Source: Bacillota bacterium (lineage in GTDB: Bacteria > Bacillota_A > Clostridia > Clostridiales > Clostridiaceae). From it: 13,985 nucleotides of DNA. Below, one piece after another: positions 12,994 through 13,985 of the stretch (the stretch's first letter is position 1; each line of letters opens with the position of its first letter). Position numbers and translations under genes: made by a program. The notes under the pieces were generated by a model that saw only the letters and a program-made list of their open reading frames with translations, searched no databases and was not told where the DNA came from. The stretch spans positions 1 to 13,985 of the forward strand of contig JAKBFR010000055.1 of the NCBI GenBank assembly GCA_021837545.1, read 5' to 3'.

Positions 12994-13842
12994 TTAATCT
13001 ACTTTTTCAACTATAAATCCAACAAGTCCAGGACCTGTATGAACTCCAAGTGCAGGACCAATTTCTCCACCTAAAGTACATTCTATTAGATTTGGGAAAT
13101 CTTTTATTGCATCATATAACATTGCAGCTTTATCAGGAGCATTTCCATCTAGAACCCAAACCTTACTTCTACTAGCTTCTAAGTAAGGCTTTAGTAAACT
13201 TGCTAAGCGCGATATGGATTGTTTTATTCCTCGAATCTTGCATACAGTATGATATATTCCATCATCACCTACAGTTATAATAGGTTTAAGGTTAAGAGCA
13301 TCTGCTATTGTACCAGCAACTTTACCTATTCTACCACCTTTTATTAGGTATTCTAATGTATCTATTGTAAAGAATACATCTATTTTACTTCTAAATGTAG
13401 GTAGAATATCTACTATTTCATTAAAAGACTTTCCTTCTTTAATTAAATTTGCTGTTTCAATTACCATTGCACCTTCTGACATGGTTAAGGTCATAGAATC
13501 AAATACAAAGGTTTCAAGTCCAGAAATATTTTCAGCAGCAAGTCTTGCAGAATTATAAGTTCCTGAAAGTCCACTTGATATAGTTATTATAATTACATGA
13601 GTATAACCTTCATTTTTTACTTCTTCTAAGGCATAAGCAAATTTCTCTATACTAGGTAATGAAGTTTTAGGAATTTCTTTAGGTAATGCTTCATAAAGCA
13701 TTTTGGGAGTTATATCTATTCCATCGTCATATTCCCTATCAGAAAATATAATTTTAAGCGGTAATATTTTAATATTATTTGTTTTTGCAAAATTAGTATT
13801 TAAATCAGAAGCACTATCAGTTATTAATGCTATTTTATCCAT
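12994..13842 (-). CDS. DegV family fatty-acid-binding protein (FakB type)
   Basis: A 282-residue cytoplasmic protein of normal family length. DegV/FakB proteins hold a fatty acid and present it to the kinase FakA, giving acyl-phosphate for phospholipid synthesis. Motifs in order: ALITDSASDL at the N terminus, KTSLPS (59-64), ISSGLSGTYNSAR (88-100), IDTLEYLIKGGRIGK (160-174) and IGPALGVHTGPGLVG (261-275, with the conserved His268). The start is ATG 13842, with AGGAGGA (complement of 13849-13855) six nt upstream, and a promoter is visible further up. No FakA gene is in the window, and clostridia usually carry several DegV paralogues, so the preferred fatty acid cannot be told. It is convergent with the ferredoxin gene and has no operon partner except possibly the small ORF downstream. 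Confidence 0.94.
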   Translation of the reverse strand: MDKIALITDSASDLNTNFAKTNNIKILPLKIIFSDREYDDGIDITPKMLYEALPKEIPKTSLPSIEKFAYALEEVKNEGYTHVIIITISSGLSGTYNSARLAAENISGLETFVFDSMTLTMSEGAMVIETANLIKEGKSFNEIVDILPTFRSKIDVFFTIDTLEYLIKGGRIGKVAGTIADALNLKPIITVGDDGIYHTVCKIRGIKQSISRLASLLKPYLEASRSKVWVLDGNAPDKAAMLYDAIKDFPNLIECTLGGEIGPALGVHTGPGLVGFIVEKVD

Positions 13843-13877
13843 TTTAGTTCCTCCTAAAATATAATAATATCTAATTA

Positions 13878-13907
13878 ATTATATCACTTGTATAATTAAG
13901 TTGTAAA
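13878..13907 (-). promoter_or_regulatory. Vegetative promoter for degV
   Basis: On the minus strand TTTACA (complement of 13902-13907) is followed after 18 bp by an exact TATAAT (complement of 13878-13883). It would start transcription about 20 nt before the ribosome binding site. Beyond it, 13908-13985 is AT-rich with no feature that I can support. Confidence 0.65.
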
Positions 13908-13985
13908 TTTAATAAAAAACTATTTATATTTCTAACGAACATTTCACTTCTTATGTTTTTTAATATTCTTATTTATTACCTATCT

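Noticed and set aside
1..13985. CRISPR array, insertion sequence, prophage or tRNA/rRNA gene
   Set aside because: No regularly spaced direct repeats, transposase or integrase-like protein, or tRNA/rRNA-like sequence was seen on either strand; the only direct repeat of note is the coding 33-bp array.

Overview
The window is AT-rich, low-GC Gram-positive DNA that looks like chromosome from a solventogenic or butyric-type Clostridium (cluster I). The evidence is the protein style (monocluster ferredoxin, clostridial-type Lgt and Mrp), purine-rich Shine-Dalgarno sites, several TTG/GTG starts, and the order tatD - G5/3D-domain protein - rnmV - rsmA, which is a conserved Firmicutes block. The genus is an inference from sequence style, not from a database match.

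Layout, left to right. (1) Positions 1-1662 hold the 3' five-sixths of a transketolase gene. After it come a hairpin and a LacI-family regulator (1965-2963) with its own candidate promoter and operator. (2) Positions 3082-6841 are the housekeeping block: TatD metal-dependent hydrolase, a membrane-anchored DUF348/G5/3D protein (YabE type) behind a perfect TTGACA-N17-TATAAT promoter and before a strong terminator, then RNase M5 (5S rRNA maturation) directly abutting RsmA/KsgA (16S rRNA dimethylation). A long hairpin closes it. (3) Positions 7006-9357 carry two genes of unknown function: a 589-residue modular protein with four 33-bp tandem repeats and a partly duplicated domain, and a small membrane-anchored protein 15 nt behind it. 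A candidate sporulation-type promoter lies in front. (4) Positions 9606-11202 carry lgt and, overlapping its 3' end, a predicted lipoprotein gene that starts with TTG. A promoter and a large hairpin sit directly before lgt. (5) Positions 11223-12412 encode Fe-S functions: an Mrp/Nbp35-type P-loop ATPase and a small [4Fe-4S] ferredoxin. (6) The right end reads on the minus strand: degV (fatty-acid-binding, 12994-13842) and, downstream of it, a small unrecognised ORF (12642-12848) whose ribosome binding site lies inside a hairpin.

Most of the window is ordinary core chromosome. No transposase, phage gene, CRISPR array, tRNA or rRNA gene was seen. The parts most worth a second look are the unknown gene pair at 7006-9357, the hairpin at the 5' end of the lgt message, the Cys-substituted Lgt active-site segment, and the small minus-strand ORF with the occluded ribosome binding site. 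Several start codons were moved inward from the longest open frame because of Shine-Dalgarno position and family length.
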